64,000 nucleotides of DNA, from contig CM072905.1 in the NCBI GenBank assembly GCA_037013685.1, positions 9,452,991 through 9,516,990 on the forward strand. The letters are read 5' to 3'. Made by a program: the position numbers and the translations under genes. The notes beneath the pieces are model-generated. The model saw only the letters and a program-made list of their open reading frames with translations. It was not told where the DNA came from and ran no database searches. Of this stretch, positions 23,132 through 33,235 are shown one piece after another; position 1 is the first letter of the stretch, and the number at the start of each line of letters is the position of its first letter. Source of the DNA: Acridotheres tristis (taxonomy: Eukaryota; Chordata; Aves; Passeriformes; Sturnidae).

Positions 23132-26100
23132 ATGGAGGAGACGTGAGTGCACCAGGATCCTGGGGCTGCCCCGCCGCTGGCACCCCCTGAACGCTGTGTT
23201 CCCGCAGGGTGCCCTCGGTGGAGTCCTACGAGGCTGCCATGGTGCTGAGCGGGGTGGGGGACGCGCTGGGGTACCGGGCAGGCCGCTGGGAATACTGCAC
23301 CTCGGGGCCCCAGATCCACAGCGAGCTGGCCCAGCTGGGTGGGCTGGCAGCCATCAGCCTGGAGCCCCCCGAGTGGCCCGTGAGCGATGACACCGTCCTG
23401 CACCTTGCCACCGCCGAGGGGCTGGCCACAGGTGCGGGGACTCCGTGACACCCCACTGACAGAGGGCATGGGGTTGGGGTCCCCAGGGTGCCCCAGGCTG
23501 GCACTGGAGGGGGGGTGTCCCCTAGGCATGTCCCCTAGGGAGTGGGGGGTCCCTGCTCTGTTCCTTGGGCTGCGTGGTTTGTGTCTGGGGGTGCAGCTGG
23601 GTGTCCCCTTACAGCGCTGGGATATGTCAGGGAGGTCCCCATTATATCCCTGACTCAAACTGGAGGAGCTCGGAGGCGGGGGGTGCTTTGGAGCATCTTC
23701 ATTCCACTTCTCCCCACTTTTAGGGGTTTCCAGGGAGCTTGAAGGGATGTGTATCCTCATTTCCTCTGGGTGGGGGTGGTGTGGGGGCTGTGGGTCTGTC
23801 TGTGTCTGTGTGTTCTTCCTCATTGATCTGCCCTTTCCTCCCATATTGGGTGCTGGAGATGGGGACATTTCCCCCTCCCCCTTTGGGAACCTGGCAGGGT
23901 ATCCCTTTCTCACTCAGTCTAGAGTGCTCAGGAGGATTCCCCATTTGTCCATGAAACTTTTCCTGCTTCCCCTCCAGTTTTGGGGGGTCTGTGGGGCAGT
24001 GTTCCCTTTCCCCGCATTTTTGGGGGTGGTGGATTAGGGGTCTTCTTCTCCCCGCTCAGTTTTGCGGGGTGCATGGGGCCTCTCCTTGCCAGCCTGGGTA
24101 ACCTAGGTGGGGTTTCACACTCCTGCACAGGCCTGGAGGGAGAACCCCTCCTGCAGGAGCTGGCTCGCCGCTATGTGGCCGCCATGGGGGACATGGAGGG
24201 ACGCAAGCCTGGACCCAGCAGCATCCTCGGTGAGCGGGGCCCGAGGATATGGGGAGAGGCAAGGGGGGGCTCAGGGAGCCTCACGGCCCCGTGTGCTCCA
24301 AGGAGAGGCAGGGGGGGCTCAGGGAGCCTCACGGCCCCGTGTGCTCCCAGGCACGTCGCAGCTGCGGCCGGGGGAGCCCGAGGGCTATCGCATCCCCTTC
24401 AACCCCCGGGGCACCGGCTGCGGGGCCGCCATGCGCAGCCTGGCCATCGGCCTCAGGTGGGCACGGGGACACCGGGGGACTCGTGGGGACAGGGATGGAG
24501 GTGTCAGAGCTCGGGGGATGGGGACAAGGATGTGGAGATGTTAGAATGGGTGGAATGGGGGAGACAGGGACGCCACACAGGGACATGGGGAGAGACAGGG
24601 GGGACACGGGATGGGGATAAGGGGGTGGGAGAGCGAAGAAATGGGAAAATGGGGGTGCCAGAGCTGCAGGGAAGGGGACATGAAGGGATGGAGGTAGGGT
24701 AAAGAGAGACCTGAGGATGTCAGAGGGAGAGGAATGGGTGGGGACACACCCCACAGAGTGGAGGGGGGATATGGGGTTGGTGAAGCTGGAGAGGACAAAG
24801 TCTAGGGCTTGGGGACTGGAGCTGGGAGGCTGGGGACAGAGAACATGGGGACAGCAATAGGGAAGAGGGACACAGGTCACAGAGCAGCTGAGAATGGGAT
24901 GTGGAAGTGATGGGGCTAGGAGAATGGGCACAGCAGGGACAAGGACAGCAGGGACAAGTGTTTGGTATGGGAATGGGGATGAGGCTGGAAATACAGGAGC
25001 AGGGGGGTGAGGACTGGTCTGATGCCAGTGCAGGTACCCACATGCCTGTGAGCTGCCGACCCTGATCCGGGTGAGCATCGAGAGCGGGCGCATGACCCAC
25101 CACCACCCCACTGGTGAGTGCCAGACTGGCAGGGGAGGGCTGGAGGGGATGGCAGAACCCCCCTGACCCCCTGTCCCCACAGGGTACCTCGGAGCACTGG
25201 CAGTGGCCCTCTTTGGGGCACTGGGGGCTCGGGGTGAACCCCCAGAGCGCTGGGGGGCTGAGCTGCTGCGGGTCCTGCCCCTGGCATGGGACTACGTGGA
25301 GAGCACCGGGGTGGCCGTGGAGGACAATGCTGCTGCCTGGCCATTCTTTGGGGAGGCGTGGCACCGGTGAGGGGGCACTGTGAGGGTTCTGGGGGGACAC
25401 TGGGAGCACAAGGGGGGGTTGGGAAGGATACTGAGCAGGGCTCAGGGTGCATTAGTGCCACTGGTGCCAGCCAGGCTCTTGCCAGTCCCAGCAGTGCATC
25501 ACAGCGGTGTCACTGGTGCCATTGCTGACCCTGATGCCCAGTCTGTCCACAGGGCTGGCAGTGCCCATCCTGTCCCTGCTGCACCCAACATCCCTCATGT
25601 CCCTGCCAGAGGTGCCATCCTCGGGGACAGTGACCTCTGTGTTCCTGGGGTTCCTGGGACACTGGGTTTTCTTGGTGTTACTGGTGTCCCTGCTGTGCCC
25701 AGTGCCATGATAATCCCCCAGACTTCCTGATTGTCCCCAGCGTCCCCCCAAGTATCTGGGGTCACAGGGGTTGCTGGAGAGCCACAGCCCAGTGACCCTC
25801 AGTGTCACTGGTTACCCCATTGTCTGGTGACACCAGTGTTCCCAGTGACCTCAGTGTCCCCATGTCTCTGCAGGTACCTGGACTCCCGTGGGCTCCTGGA
25901 AGGCCGTGGCCCACCACGGGTGCCATCCCTGCCATCCCCAGCTGAGCGGGACACGGAGTACCTAAGCTGGGCACTGGAGGGGTGGCCGGGGCGTAGCGGC
26001 CACGACGCACCCATGGTGGCCTTGGAGTCCCTGCTGGCAGCTGGCGGGAGCTGGGAAGAGCTGTGTGCCAGGGCAGTGCTGCACGGCGGGGACAGCGATT

Positions 26101-26246
26101 CCACGGGGACCATCGCTGCTGGCTGCTGGGGGCTGCGGCAGGGGCTGGCGTCCATCCCGCCGGGGCTGCACCGCCGCCTCGAGCACCGCGGGCGGCTGAG
26201 CGACGCCGCACACCGGCTGCACGCGCTGGCCTGGGGGCGACCATGA
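23132..26246 (+). CDS. ADPRH: ADP-ribosylarginine hydrolase (ARH1 type)
   Basis: Predicted to remove mono-ADP-ribose from arginine side chains, probably in the cytosol with Mg2+. Coding exons: 23132-23142, 23208-23431, 24131-24229, 24351-24456, 25034-25113, 25183-25366 and 25874-26246. The sum is 1,077 bp, 358 aa, almost exactly the family length. Visible motifs: GDALGY (21-26), AQLGGL (45-50), VSDDTV (metal-site Asp64 and Asp65), [41 protein letters not shown] (276-282) and HGGDSDSTG (Asp308, Asp310). The catalytic set is therefore complete. The first exon codes only three and two-thirds residues, and an N-terminal extension (ETVPSVES) precedes the conserved core. The gene is very GC-rich with short introns. 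Orthology to ADPRH rather than a bird-specific paralogue is inferred from motifs and length, not proven. Confidence 0.88.
24253..24350 (+). repeat. 49-bp tandem duplication at a splice acceptor
   Basis: Two almost identical 49-bp copies (24253-24301 and 24302-24350) fill the end of intron 3 of the ADPRH-type gene. The second copy ends in TGCTCCCAG, the acceptor used for exon 4. The first ends in TGCTCCAAG, so it carries a near copy of the acceptor. Confidence 0.9.
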
Positions 26247-26473
26247 GTGCCCCCCTGTCCCTGCTGTCCCTCTCCATGGAGAGCTCCTGGGGCTGCCAGG
26301 GCACAGCAGAGACCTGCATGGGGTCACAGAGGGGTTGGGGTTGGCCTGGGAAACCCTTGGGCCCTTCAGGGTGTGCTGGGGTCCCAGGCAAGCCCCAGGG
26401 AGACCACCCCAGCTGGGGCCATTGGCCTCGTAGTCCTCTCCAGAACTGCCCAAGGAGCCTCAGCCACCCCCAC

Positions 26474-26479
26474 AGTAAA
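26474..26479 (+). terminator. Candidate poly(A) signal of the ADPRH-type gene
   Basis: AGTAAA, a known weaker variant of the poly(A) hexamer, lies about 230 bp after the stop codon. No AATAAA occurs between the stop and this site. Confidence 0.4.
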
Positions 26480-26599
26480 AAACATCTCCCGAATCACTCT
26501 GGGTCTGCTTTTGTGCCCTGCGCCTCTCGTCCTGCCTCTGCCTGGGCTTAATGTCCAAAGCATTACTGTTCAGATTCAGCCCCGGGTTTTTTAAGTTTT

Positions 26600-26830
26600 T
26601 CAACCCTTTATTTATCTAATGCAATCCTCAAAAGTAAGGAAACAGCACCACTTTTAAATCATCAAACCTTATGCACTTGGAAGACCAAATAGTCAATTTA
26701 AGGTCCAAACCAACATTTTCATGCTACAAAACCACGTTTATACATCCCAAAGTTTATGTTTTTGAAGTCTAAGATTCATTTAGAGGCCCCCACAGTGTCA
26801 TTTTGAAGGTCCCAAGTTTGATCTCACAAT
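26600..26830 (-). repeat. CTTTGGACC-type repeat block C, reverse orientation
   Basis: The + strand reads AAGGTCCAAACC, ATCCCAAAGTTTATG, GAAGGTCCCAAGTTTG. These are reverse-complement versions of the words in blocks A and B, with more divergence. If truly related, the ADPRH-type gene is bracketed by opposite-facing copies of one repeat family. Confidence 0.45.
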
Positions 26831-27394
26831 GCCATCAGTGTCACCCATTGCAGAGATAGACCCATGGCCACACACGTTGCCTGAGAAGGGCTGCTGCAAG
26901 TCCCAGGAGCACTTTGGAGGTGTGCTATTTGCTCTCCTCCCCGTGTTTTGTGGGGGGTAACCTCCTACAACGTTCTAGAGGGGATTTGGAGCCTTGCGAC
27001 TTCCTCTTCCAACTATTTCAGGGGGAAACTTTGTAGTTTGGGGGGAGGATTTTCCTAAACATTGGTGTCCTCTAGTGAAGTCCTGAGGCCTCCGGAGGCG
27101 TCCCCCAGTCTTCCCCCAGTCTGTCACTGGTAAATAAAAACAGGTTCGAGGTTCAGTCACTCCGCAACTTGTCAGTGCCCTCCCTCATCACATTCGGTTC
27201 TGTCCTCCCCCATATCCAGCCCAGACCTGTTGCCCCAGGCCCAGTAACCCGCCCCGTTCCGTGTCCACCACGGGAGCGGGATGGGACCACGATCAATGGC
27301 GGGCGGGGCCCCTCACGGAGCAAGCGAAGGGGCGGGGCCTGCACAGGCAGGTGTGGCTCCAGCTCGCCCCCACCCAAAAAACTGAGTGACAGCT

Positions 27395-27608
27395 GCAGTA
27401 ACCAATGGCCCAGCAGGGGCGGGGGCGGGCTTCGCCTGACAACCAATGGCAGCGGGAGGCTGGCGGGCAGTGCAGAGCGGCTAACGGCGTTACGATGACG
27501 GGCGGCGCCGGCAGCCAATGAGCGGCGGAGGGCGGTGCGACCAGCCAATGAGCGGGGCGAAGCGGGGCGGGGCGGGGCGCGGCTGCGGCGCGGAGGATCG
27601 CGGCGGGC
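27395..27608 (+). promoter_or_regulatory. CCDC61 CpG-island promoter with four CCAAT boxes
   Basis: CCAAT pentamers stand on the + strand at 27402, 27443, 27515 and 27545, amid GGGGCGGGG GC boxes (notably at 27,560-27,580) and a TTACGATGACG site that resembles a CRE half-site. CpG density is high. A good donor (GGGCG|GTGAGC) at 27608/27609 suggests an untranslated first exon of about 30-60 bp, spliced to the acceptor at 28145. CCAAT boxes in series are typical NF-Y promoters. Confidence 0.65.
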
Positions 27609-28006
27609 GGTGAGCCTCCCCTGATGCGGCAGGGCTGCTCCCGGTATCTGTCACCTGAGCGTTCCCGCGGGCCCGGGCCACCCCCAGCTCCCTTCCCTCC
27701 GTACCCCCAGAACAGGCCCCCGAAGCCCTGGGATCCCCGCTGCTCCCCAGGCAGCAGGCCCAAGCCCATGGCTTTCCCCTTATTCCTCTGTATTCTCTCC
27801 ACCCCTTCAAACTGCGCCCGCCTCCAGCAGAGCCCGAGTCAACAAAAGCTCTGAGGTCCTGTCCGGTCACCACTCGCGGTGTTGTGGGCTCCCCTTCCTT
27901 CCCCGTTAGTGCGCGCCCGTCAATTCTGCTCCGGCTCTGCACTCAGCAGCCCAGAATCCACCCGGCTCACCTGTCCCGAGCCCTCCAGCTGGAGTCTCCT
28001 TTCCCG

Positions 28007-28145
28007 AGGGTGCCCCTGTCTGCCCGGGGTGCCCTCTGTACTCCAGGGGTGCCCCTGTCTGCCCGGGGTGCCCCTGTCTGCCCGGGGTGCCCTCTGTACT
28101 CCAGGGGTGCCCCTGTCTGCCCGGGGTGTCCCTCTTTGCCCGCAG
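28007..28145 (+). repeat. Minisatellite in the 5' intron of CCDC61
   Basis: The phrases GGGGTGCCCCTGTCTGCCC and GGGTGCCCTCTGTACTCCA alternate six or seven times with a period of 18-19 bp. The array runs up to the acceptor TTTGCCCGCAG, so its last unit supplies the pyrimidine tract. Confidence 0.85.
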
Positions 28146-28158
28146 ACGCCCTGACGCC

Positions 28159-30457
28159 ATGGCGGAGCCGCGGTACCTGCAGGCCGAGTGCGCGTTCCGG
28201 CCCGGGGCACACACGGTGCGGGTGACCCTGACCCGCAGCACGTTGCGGGTGGAGGTGGAGGCTCACGGCACCGCCGACCTCTGGAGGGGAGAGTTCGATG
28301 CCACCTGTGAGTGCTGGAGGCAGCCTGGGGAGGCTGAGGGGATCTCCCACGACTGCCACTGACCGAAATACCCCTTCTGCTCGCAGTCATCGAGGACCTG
28401 ACCCGCAAAACGGGGAATTTCAAGCAGTTTAGCATTTTCTGCAGCATGCTGGAGTCGGCACTAACACAGGTGTGGCCGTGCTGCTCCCCCACACGGCGTT
28501 TTGGGGGTACCTGGGGTGGGGTGTGTGTCCCACCTAGCCCTCCTGCTTTTCAAACTTTCTGCAGAGTAGCGACTCCGTCAGCCTGGAGCTGCTCACCTAC
28601 ACCGATCTGGAGACCCTGCACAGCCGGAAAGTGGGGGCAATCACCCGGCCTCCCCCTTCCACCCGTTCCCCCCTCAGCACCAAGCGCTACCTCATCCTCG
28701 TCTACTCTGTGGAGTTCGATAGGTGACAGGGGACGCCAGGCAGGGGTCACAGAGGAGTGATTCCAGCCTCACCTCCTCCACATGCTCTCCTCCAGGATCC
28801 ATTACCCACTGCCCCTGCCCTACGCGGGGCGGCCGGACCTCGTGGCCCTGGTGCGGGAGCTGCAGGAGCAGCTGGCACAGCTCCGGGCCCAGCGCCTGGA
28901 GGAGACCCAGCACCTGCGGGATGCGTGAGTGGGGGCCGGTGACAGCTGGAAGGGTTTGGGGGTTCCTGTCTCACAGGGTGAGGAAGGAGCCCCCAGCCCA
29001 CCCGCTGCCATCCCCCCCAGGCTGTGGCAGGCGGTGGAGGAGAAGCGGGCAGCAGAGGCGCGGCACCAGCGCGAGTACCGGCAGATGGCTGCAGAGGTGG
29101 GCTGGGAGGGGTGGGAACTACTCTTGGTAAGGACAGGGGCTGCCAGATGCACAGTGAACCTTTTCTCCCCCTCACAGCTGACCCAGGCAAAGGCGTCAGA
29201 GAAGAGGCTGCAGCTGCGGGTGAAGAACCTGACAGCTGAACTGGCCTCCTGCAAGAGGGGGTGAGGCCGGGGTGAACCATGCAGGAGGACGCTCCTGACC
29301 GTAGGGTGTTCCCCTGTGCCTCCCTGATGGTACAATGGTCCTCTTGGCAGCCGCCAGAAATCTGCCAGCCCAGCCCCACGCCCCCAGGAGCGACGCTCAG
29401 CATCCCTGGAGAGCCACAGGAGCAGCCGGGGCCACCCCTCATCGAAGTCCCCGTCGCCTGCAGGTGTGAGACACTTGGGAACACACCCCAGGAATGGAGA
29501 CAGGACACTGCTCACCCCCCTCACCCTGACCCCCTCCTCTGCCTCCCCCTGCCAGGCTCCCGCCCACCACGCTTCGACCCCACTGCCTTTGTCAGGGCCC
29601 GGCAGTGCCGGCAGAAGGAAGCTGAGCTCAGAAAGTAAGCAGTGCTGATTGAGCTTGTCACCATCTCTCCCTGGTACTTGGGGGATCTCCTCCCCCCTTC
29701 AGCTCCATGTTCCCCCTCACCACCATCTCCCTTGGGTGCAGCCAGCGCCGTGGAGTGGCTTCTGGCAGCACCAGCCCGGCGAGGAGCCACAGGCGCAGCT
29801 CGTCTGGTAAGTGGGGAACATGCAGAGCACTGGGGGTGCAACCACTGACGTTAAGGCTCCTTCTTTAACTTCCCCCATCCCCATTTCTCCCTGCAGCTGA
29901 AAGCTCCCGGAGCTGTCGCTTGGGAGGGAGCTCTGGCAGCAAAGCCAGTGAGCGCCCCGAGCCCGTGCCCTGCAGGTAATGCTGGGGTTGGGCAGGATGC
30001 TTGGGCATCCCTTCTGGCACCCTTTAACCTCCCCATCTTGGGCAGGGACAGGAGAGTGACCCGTACACGGAGACCCCTGAGCATCTCGTCCTGCAATGGC
30101 CCCTGTATGGTGAGTGGTTGCCCCTTTGGGGTTCCCCCACCCCTCCATCCCAAAGCAGGGTGACCAGGAAGGAGGTCCCTGGTGACCCCCGACCTCCCCT
30201 CCAGGTGTCTCGCCCAGCTGCCAGCCACAAGCTGCCAGGGTGCAGGACTGGTGGCAAGCGCCCTGGCAAAGGTGAGGCCCCATATGAGCCCCTAGATATT
30301 TGAGGGATACTCCAGTCCAGACCTCTGTTAACCCTTTTTTCCTGCACTGGCTTCCCCAGAGAATCACATCAAGGAGTCCTCAGCTGAACTGGCTGAGATC
30401 GATGCCCGGCTGCAGGCTCTGCAGGAGTACATGGACAGCCTGAACACCCGCATGTGA
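28159..30457 (+). CDS. CCDC61: Coiled-coil protein 61 (centriole and basal body)
   Basis: CCDC61 is the animal relative of algal VFL3 and acts at centriolar satellites and basal bodies. Coding exons: 28159-28306, 28387-28469, 28565-28722, 28796-28924, 29021-29096, 29178-29260, 29351-29463, 29556-29634, 29742-29806, 29897-29975, 30046-30109, 30205-30271 and 30360-30457. The total is 1,242 bp, 413 aa. The N-terminal XRCC4-like head is clear: WRGEFDATFIEDLTRKTGNF, FCSMLESALTQ, ELLTYTDLE, KRYLILVYSVEFDRIHYPLP. A coiled coil of about 85 residues follows (ALVRELQEQLAQLRAQ to LTAELASCKR). Then comes a Ser/Arg/Pro-rich linker and a conserved C-terminal helix (AELAEIDARLQALQEYM). It is shorter than the mammalian protein, mainly in the coiled coil. 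The ATG is the first in its exon, 13 bases after the acceptor. Confidence 0.93.
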
Positions 30458-30538
30458 CCCCCTCTCCCTGTGGGACACACACCCTCTCCCTGTGTCCTCG
30501 GGGCCTGGCAGTGGTGGTGTGGTACAAGTGTCCCCCTA

Positions 30539-30544
30539 AATAAA
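30539..30544 (+). terminator. Poly(A) signal of CCDC61
   Basis: An AATAAA lies 82 bp after the CCDC61 stop codon and is followed by a TG-rich stretch (TGTTTGTGTAG, GAGTGTGTTC), the usual downstream element. Confidence 0.85.
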
Positions 30545-30871
30545 TGTTTGTGTAGTCCCAGAGTGTGTTCTTCTTGGGACGGGGCAGGTGTGATGTCCTC
30601 TGGGAGGGACACAGTGTTGGAGCTGGGGGCATCAGGGACATCACAAGAGGGTGACAGTACCAGTGCTTGGGGACATGCGGGATACAGCCCAGGGCACCAG
30701 CCTTGTCCCCTGGGCTACCAGTGAATGCAAAGGCCACTGCAATGTGACACCAGCACCCATGTCAGCCTACTCTGTCCCTGCATCCTAGGGTGTCTCTGTC
30801 CCCTCTTCTGCCACCTACTGTCATCACAGCTCTGGCCAAGCTCCCCACTATGGCTCTGACACCACCACGGC

Positions 30872-30877
30872 TTTATT
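30872..30877 (-). terminator. Candidate poly(A) signal of BLOC1S3
   Basis: TTTATT on the + strand reads AATAAA on the - strand, about 450 bp after the BLOC1S3 stop codon. It leaves only about 330 bp between the ends of the two convergent genes CCDC61 and BLOC1S3. Confidence 0.65.
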
Positions 30878-31327
30878 CAGTTCCATGTCACATAAAACAG
30901 TGTCCTTTGGAGACAATGGTGATGAGCCAGCACCAGGCTGCAGTTCAGGGATCGTGGCAGCTGGCTAGGGGACCAGCAGTGATGGTGTCACCAGAGCACG
31001 CAGGTCCCGTGGCACCAGGCTGGCAGTCTCTGTGCCAAAGCCACTGTTCGCTGTCACTGTGGCTACACTGGTGATGATGCCACCGTGGTGAGGAGGTCGC
31101 CAGGGTCAGTGTGGGGTGCTGCAAACATGACTCGGTGCCACCACAGCTCGGCAGGACGCTGCACTGGTGATCCTGACGGTGGTCAGATACCACCTTGCCG
31201 TGGCAGATGTGGCACTAGCGATGCCGAGGACAGCAGTGATGCTGGCAGCTGTCTGCCAGGTGCTGGTGCCGCCGCTGCTGGCAGCCGCAGCAGGGACGGT
31301 GAAGGCGGTGCCCCACGTCGGCGGCGG

Positions 31328-31804
31328 TCAGAGCTGCCCGCGGATGTCGGGCAGGAGGTGACAGGCTGTGACGATGTCGATGGTGTCGGCCACGGCGCGC
31401 AGATCACGGCGGGCCAGGCGCAGGCAGTGCGCGGCCGCGGCGGCGGTCACCTGCGCCCGGCCCAGGGCTCCCCCCAGCCCGCCCAGGCTGCGGGCAGCGC
31501 TGCCGTAGCTGTGCCGCAGGGCGCTGCCCACCGCCCCCCGCAGCCGCCCCGTGCCCTCCCGCAGCCGCTGCTGCAGCAGCGAGGGGCCGCCCCCCCACAC
31601 GGCCGCCGGCTCCTCCGCCGGCACCGGCGGCGTCTTCGGCCTCTGCTGCTCCTCCTCCTCCTCGTCTTCGGTCTCGGAGGCTTCGCCCGGCACCTTCAGC
31701 CCGGCGCCGGGGGCCTCCCCTGCCGTCTCCACCAGCAGCTCTGGCTCCGAGTCGCTCTCGGAGGCTTCGCCCGGCACCACCCGAGGGGGGCGGGGGACGG
31801 CCAT
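31328..31804 (-). CDS. BLOC1S3: BLOC-1 complex subunit 3
   Basis: Subunit of BLOC-1, the cytosolic complex that sorts cargo to melanosomes, platelet dense granules and other lysosome-related organelles. One coding exon, 158 aa. The diagnostic parts are two acidic repeats (VVPGEASESDSEPE and KVPGEASETEDEEEE), a SLLQQRLREG helix, and the conserved C-terminus CLRLARRDL...DIVTACHLLPDIRG. It is shorter than the human protein (about 200 aa), mainly in the acidic linker and C-terminal tail. The start is the ATG just after an acceptor (CCCTCCAG|GGCATGG), so the 5' untranslated exon lies upstream near 32.25 kb. The opposite strand of this CpG-rich exon also stays open, which is a shadow. Loss of the human gene causes Hermansky-Pudlak syndrome type 8. 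Confidence 0.92.
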   Translation of the reverse strand: MAVPRPPRVVPGEASESDSEPELLVETAGEAPGAGLKVPGEASETEDEEEEEQQRPKTPPVPAEEPAAVWGGGPSLLQQRLREGTGRLRGAVGSALRHSYGSAARSLGGLGGALGRAQVTAAAAAHCLRLARRDLRAVADTIDIVTACHLLPDIRGQL

Positions 31805-31934
31805 GCCCTGGAGGGGCACACGGGGTGCATCAGGAGGGCAGCACCCAGGGGCGGGGGCGATCCGGGCTCATCCCTGCGGAATCCCTCCTCATCCCTGTGC
31901 TCTGACCCCTCTAACCCGCGCGTCCACTCAGCCA

Positions 31935-32240
31935 TCTCGGGTCCCCCCCGATCCCGGTCCCCCCCGATCCCGGTCCCCCCCGATCCCGGTCCCCCCCGAT
32001 CCCGGGTCCTCCCTGGTCCCAAGTCCCCCCCCCGATCCCGGTCCCCCCGGTCCCAAGTTCCCCCCCGATCCCGGTCCCCCCCGGTCCCAAGTCCCCCTTG
32101 ATCCCGGTCTCCCCGATCCCAGGTTGCCCCTCATCCCGGTCTCCCCGATCCCGGGTTGCCGCCGATCCCGGTCCCCCCGGTCCCAAGTCCCCCCGATCCG
32201 GGGTTCCCCCCGATCCCGGTTCCCCCATCCCCGGGGCGCT
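31935..32240. repeat. G-rich minisatellite in BLOC1S3 intron 1
   Basis: About 18 copies of a 15-18 bp unit (GATCCCGGTCCCCCC on the + strand, with variants ending CCCAAGTCCCCC) lie between the probable first exon and the coding exon. On the transcribed gene's sense strand the array is rich in G runs of four to eight. Confidence 0.9.
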
Positions 32241-32245
32241 CGCAC

Positions 32246-32305
32246 CTCCTGCCCGCCGCGCCGCATGTCACATGACGCGCTGCCCACGTGACCGCACCCG
32301 GAAGT
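32246..32305 (-). promoter_or_regulatory. BLOC1S3 promoter with paired MITF/TFE-type E-boxes
   Basis: GTCACATGAC (32267-32276) is one base from the palindromic CLEAR site GTCACGTGAC and contains the M-box word TCACATGA. A canonical CACGTGAC lies at 32285-32292 and an ETS site CCGGAAGT at 32298-32305. A donor reading GGAG|GTGCGAG on the - strand at 32245/32246 suits a short untranslated first exon of BLOC1S3. Such sites are bound by MITF, TFEB and TFE3 in lysosomal and melanosomal genes. Binding here is inferred. Confidence 0.6.
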
Positions 32306-32694
32306 GGCGGCGCCCAGTATGGCGGGCGGGAGCTGCTGCCGGGCTGGTTGAAGAACTCGTGGGTGAGACCGCCCGGGAAACTGTCCTTAAACACGCAGAA
32401 CCGACCGGAGCTGACAGCTGTTAGCAGCCACTTCAGGTCTTCTGTGTACGGAATCCAGCAGGGCCTTGTGGACTGAGAAGAGCACAGGGATGGGATGTGG
32501 AGAACCAAGGTTGGATGGCACGGGTCTCATGGCAGTGAGGAGGGGCCCGAGCCAGGCAGCGCGGCTTCACTGCGGACATGCACTGTGTGACCAGGCTGGT
32601 GGCCTCCTGTGACAGGGAAGACTGAGCAGTGCCACCTGCCTGGACTGCTGTAACTCCTCTGGCATGGTCCCACATGGAGTCCTCATCTCTATTA
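32306..32694. other. Stretch between BLOC1S3 promoter and LTR-like element
   Basis: An ATGGCGGGCGGGAGC start on the + strand near 32,319 closes after ten codons. I found no conserved exon on either strand. GC content falls across this stretch from the GC-rich block towards the AT-rich half of the window. Confidence 0.5.
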
Positions 32695-33235
32695 TAAATG
32701 AGAGACAAAAGTCTCGATATTCAGCAAAATTTAGGTTGCTTTATTTGATATAGACAGAGCAAGCAGCGCGCTTGGGAACGTGAGGGGTCACTGCTCACTC
32801 CACGCTCCACCGAACCTCGGTTTGCAGCCTGTTCTTATACTGTGGGTTCTCACTGTAATCAATAATTTTTGGGGTTTTGTTGTCATAAGCAGTGGTGGTT
32901 GAATAAATATCTTTACACAAATTCACAAAGCCTTTGGGTGATAATCTGTCACAGATTGCCATCTGGTCCTTGTAGATAACCACCAGAGAAGTTCTGGAGT
33001 CTAGTCCTTGAGATAGGCAGTATTGATCAGACAAAGGCAGGAAGGGCTTTTTGGGAAGTCTGATTGTGCAAGCTGGTAGCCAATACAACTTATTTGGAAA
33101 ACATAACATAATATAATGTAACATAATACAACATAATATAACAAGGTGATTTTAAACAGAATGATTTTATCATATAATTTCCTTTATCCAGTGTCCATGC
33201 TTCACTTCAGAGCTTAGTATTCTGGTTTATACAAA
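32695..33235 (-). mobile_element. Endogenous-retrovirus LTR-like element
   Basis: Read on the - strand, an AT-rich part with TAACATAATAT-type repeats is followed by TATCAAATAAAGCAACC (an AATAAA signal near 32,741) and a short stretch ending near GAGACTTTTGTCTCTC. This is the layout of the R and U5 parts of a solo LTR. A 109-codon open frame inside has no recognisable domain. The outer limits are approximate. Confidence 0.55.

Noticed and set aside
22915..23913. 332-codon open frame on the - strand
   Set aside because: It is antisense to exons 1 and 2 of the ADPRH-type gene and the following intron, and its content is a low-complexity Pro/Gly/Ser shadow of GC-rich DNA.
24329..25180. 283-codon open frame on the - strand
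   Set aside because: It is antisense to introns and exons of the ADPRH-type gene; Pro/Ser-rich composition with no family resemblance.
28007..28145. CRISPR-like array
   Set aside because: The repeats are short, contiguous and lack unique spacers. The setting is a vertebrate intron, so it is a minisatellite.
31085..32101. 338-codon open frame on the + strand
   Set aside because: It runs antisense through BLOC1S3 and its intronic minisatellite. High GC removes stop codons. The opposite strand has the conserved protein.
32300..32510. First exon of TRAPPC6A or another BLOC1S3 neighbour
   Set aside because: The ATG at about 32,319 closes after ten codons and no TRAPPC6A residues are seen in any frame.
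32795..33124. 109-codon open frame inside the LTR-like element
   Set aside because: It lies in the non-coding part of an LTR-like sequence and shows no retroviral domain.
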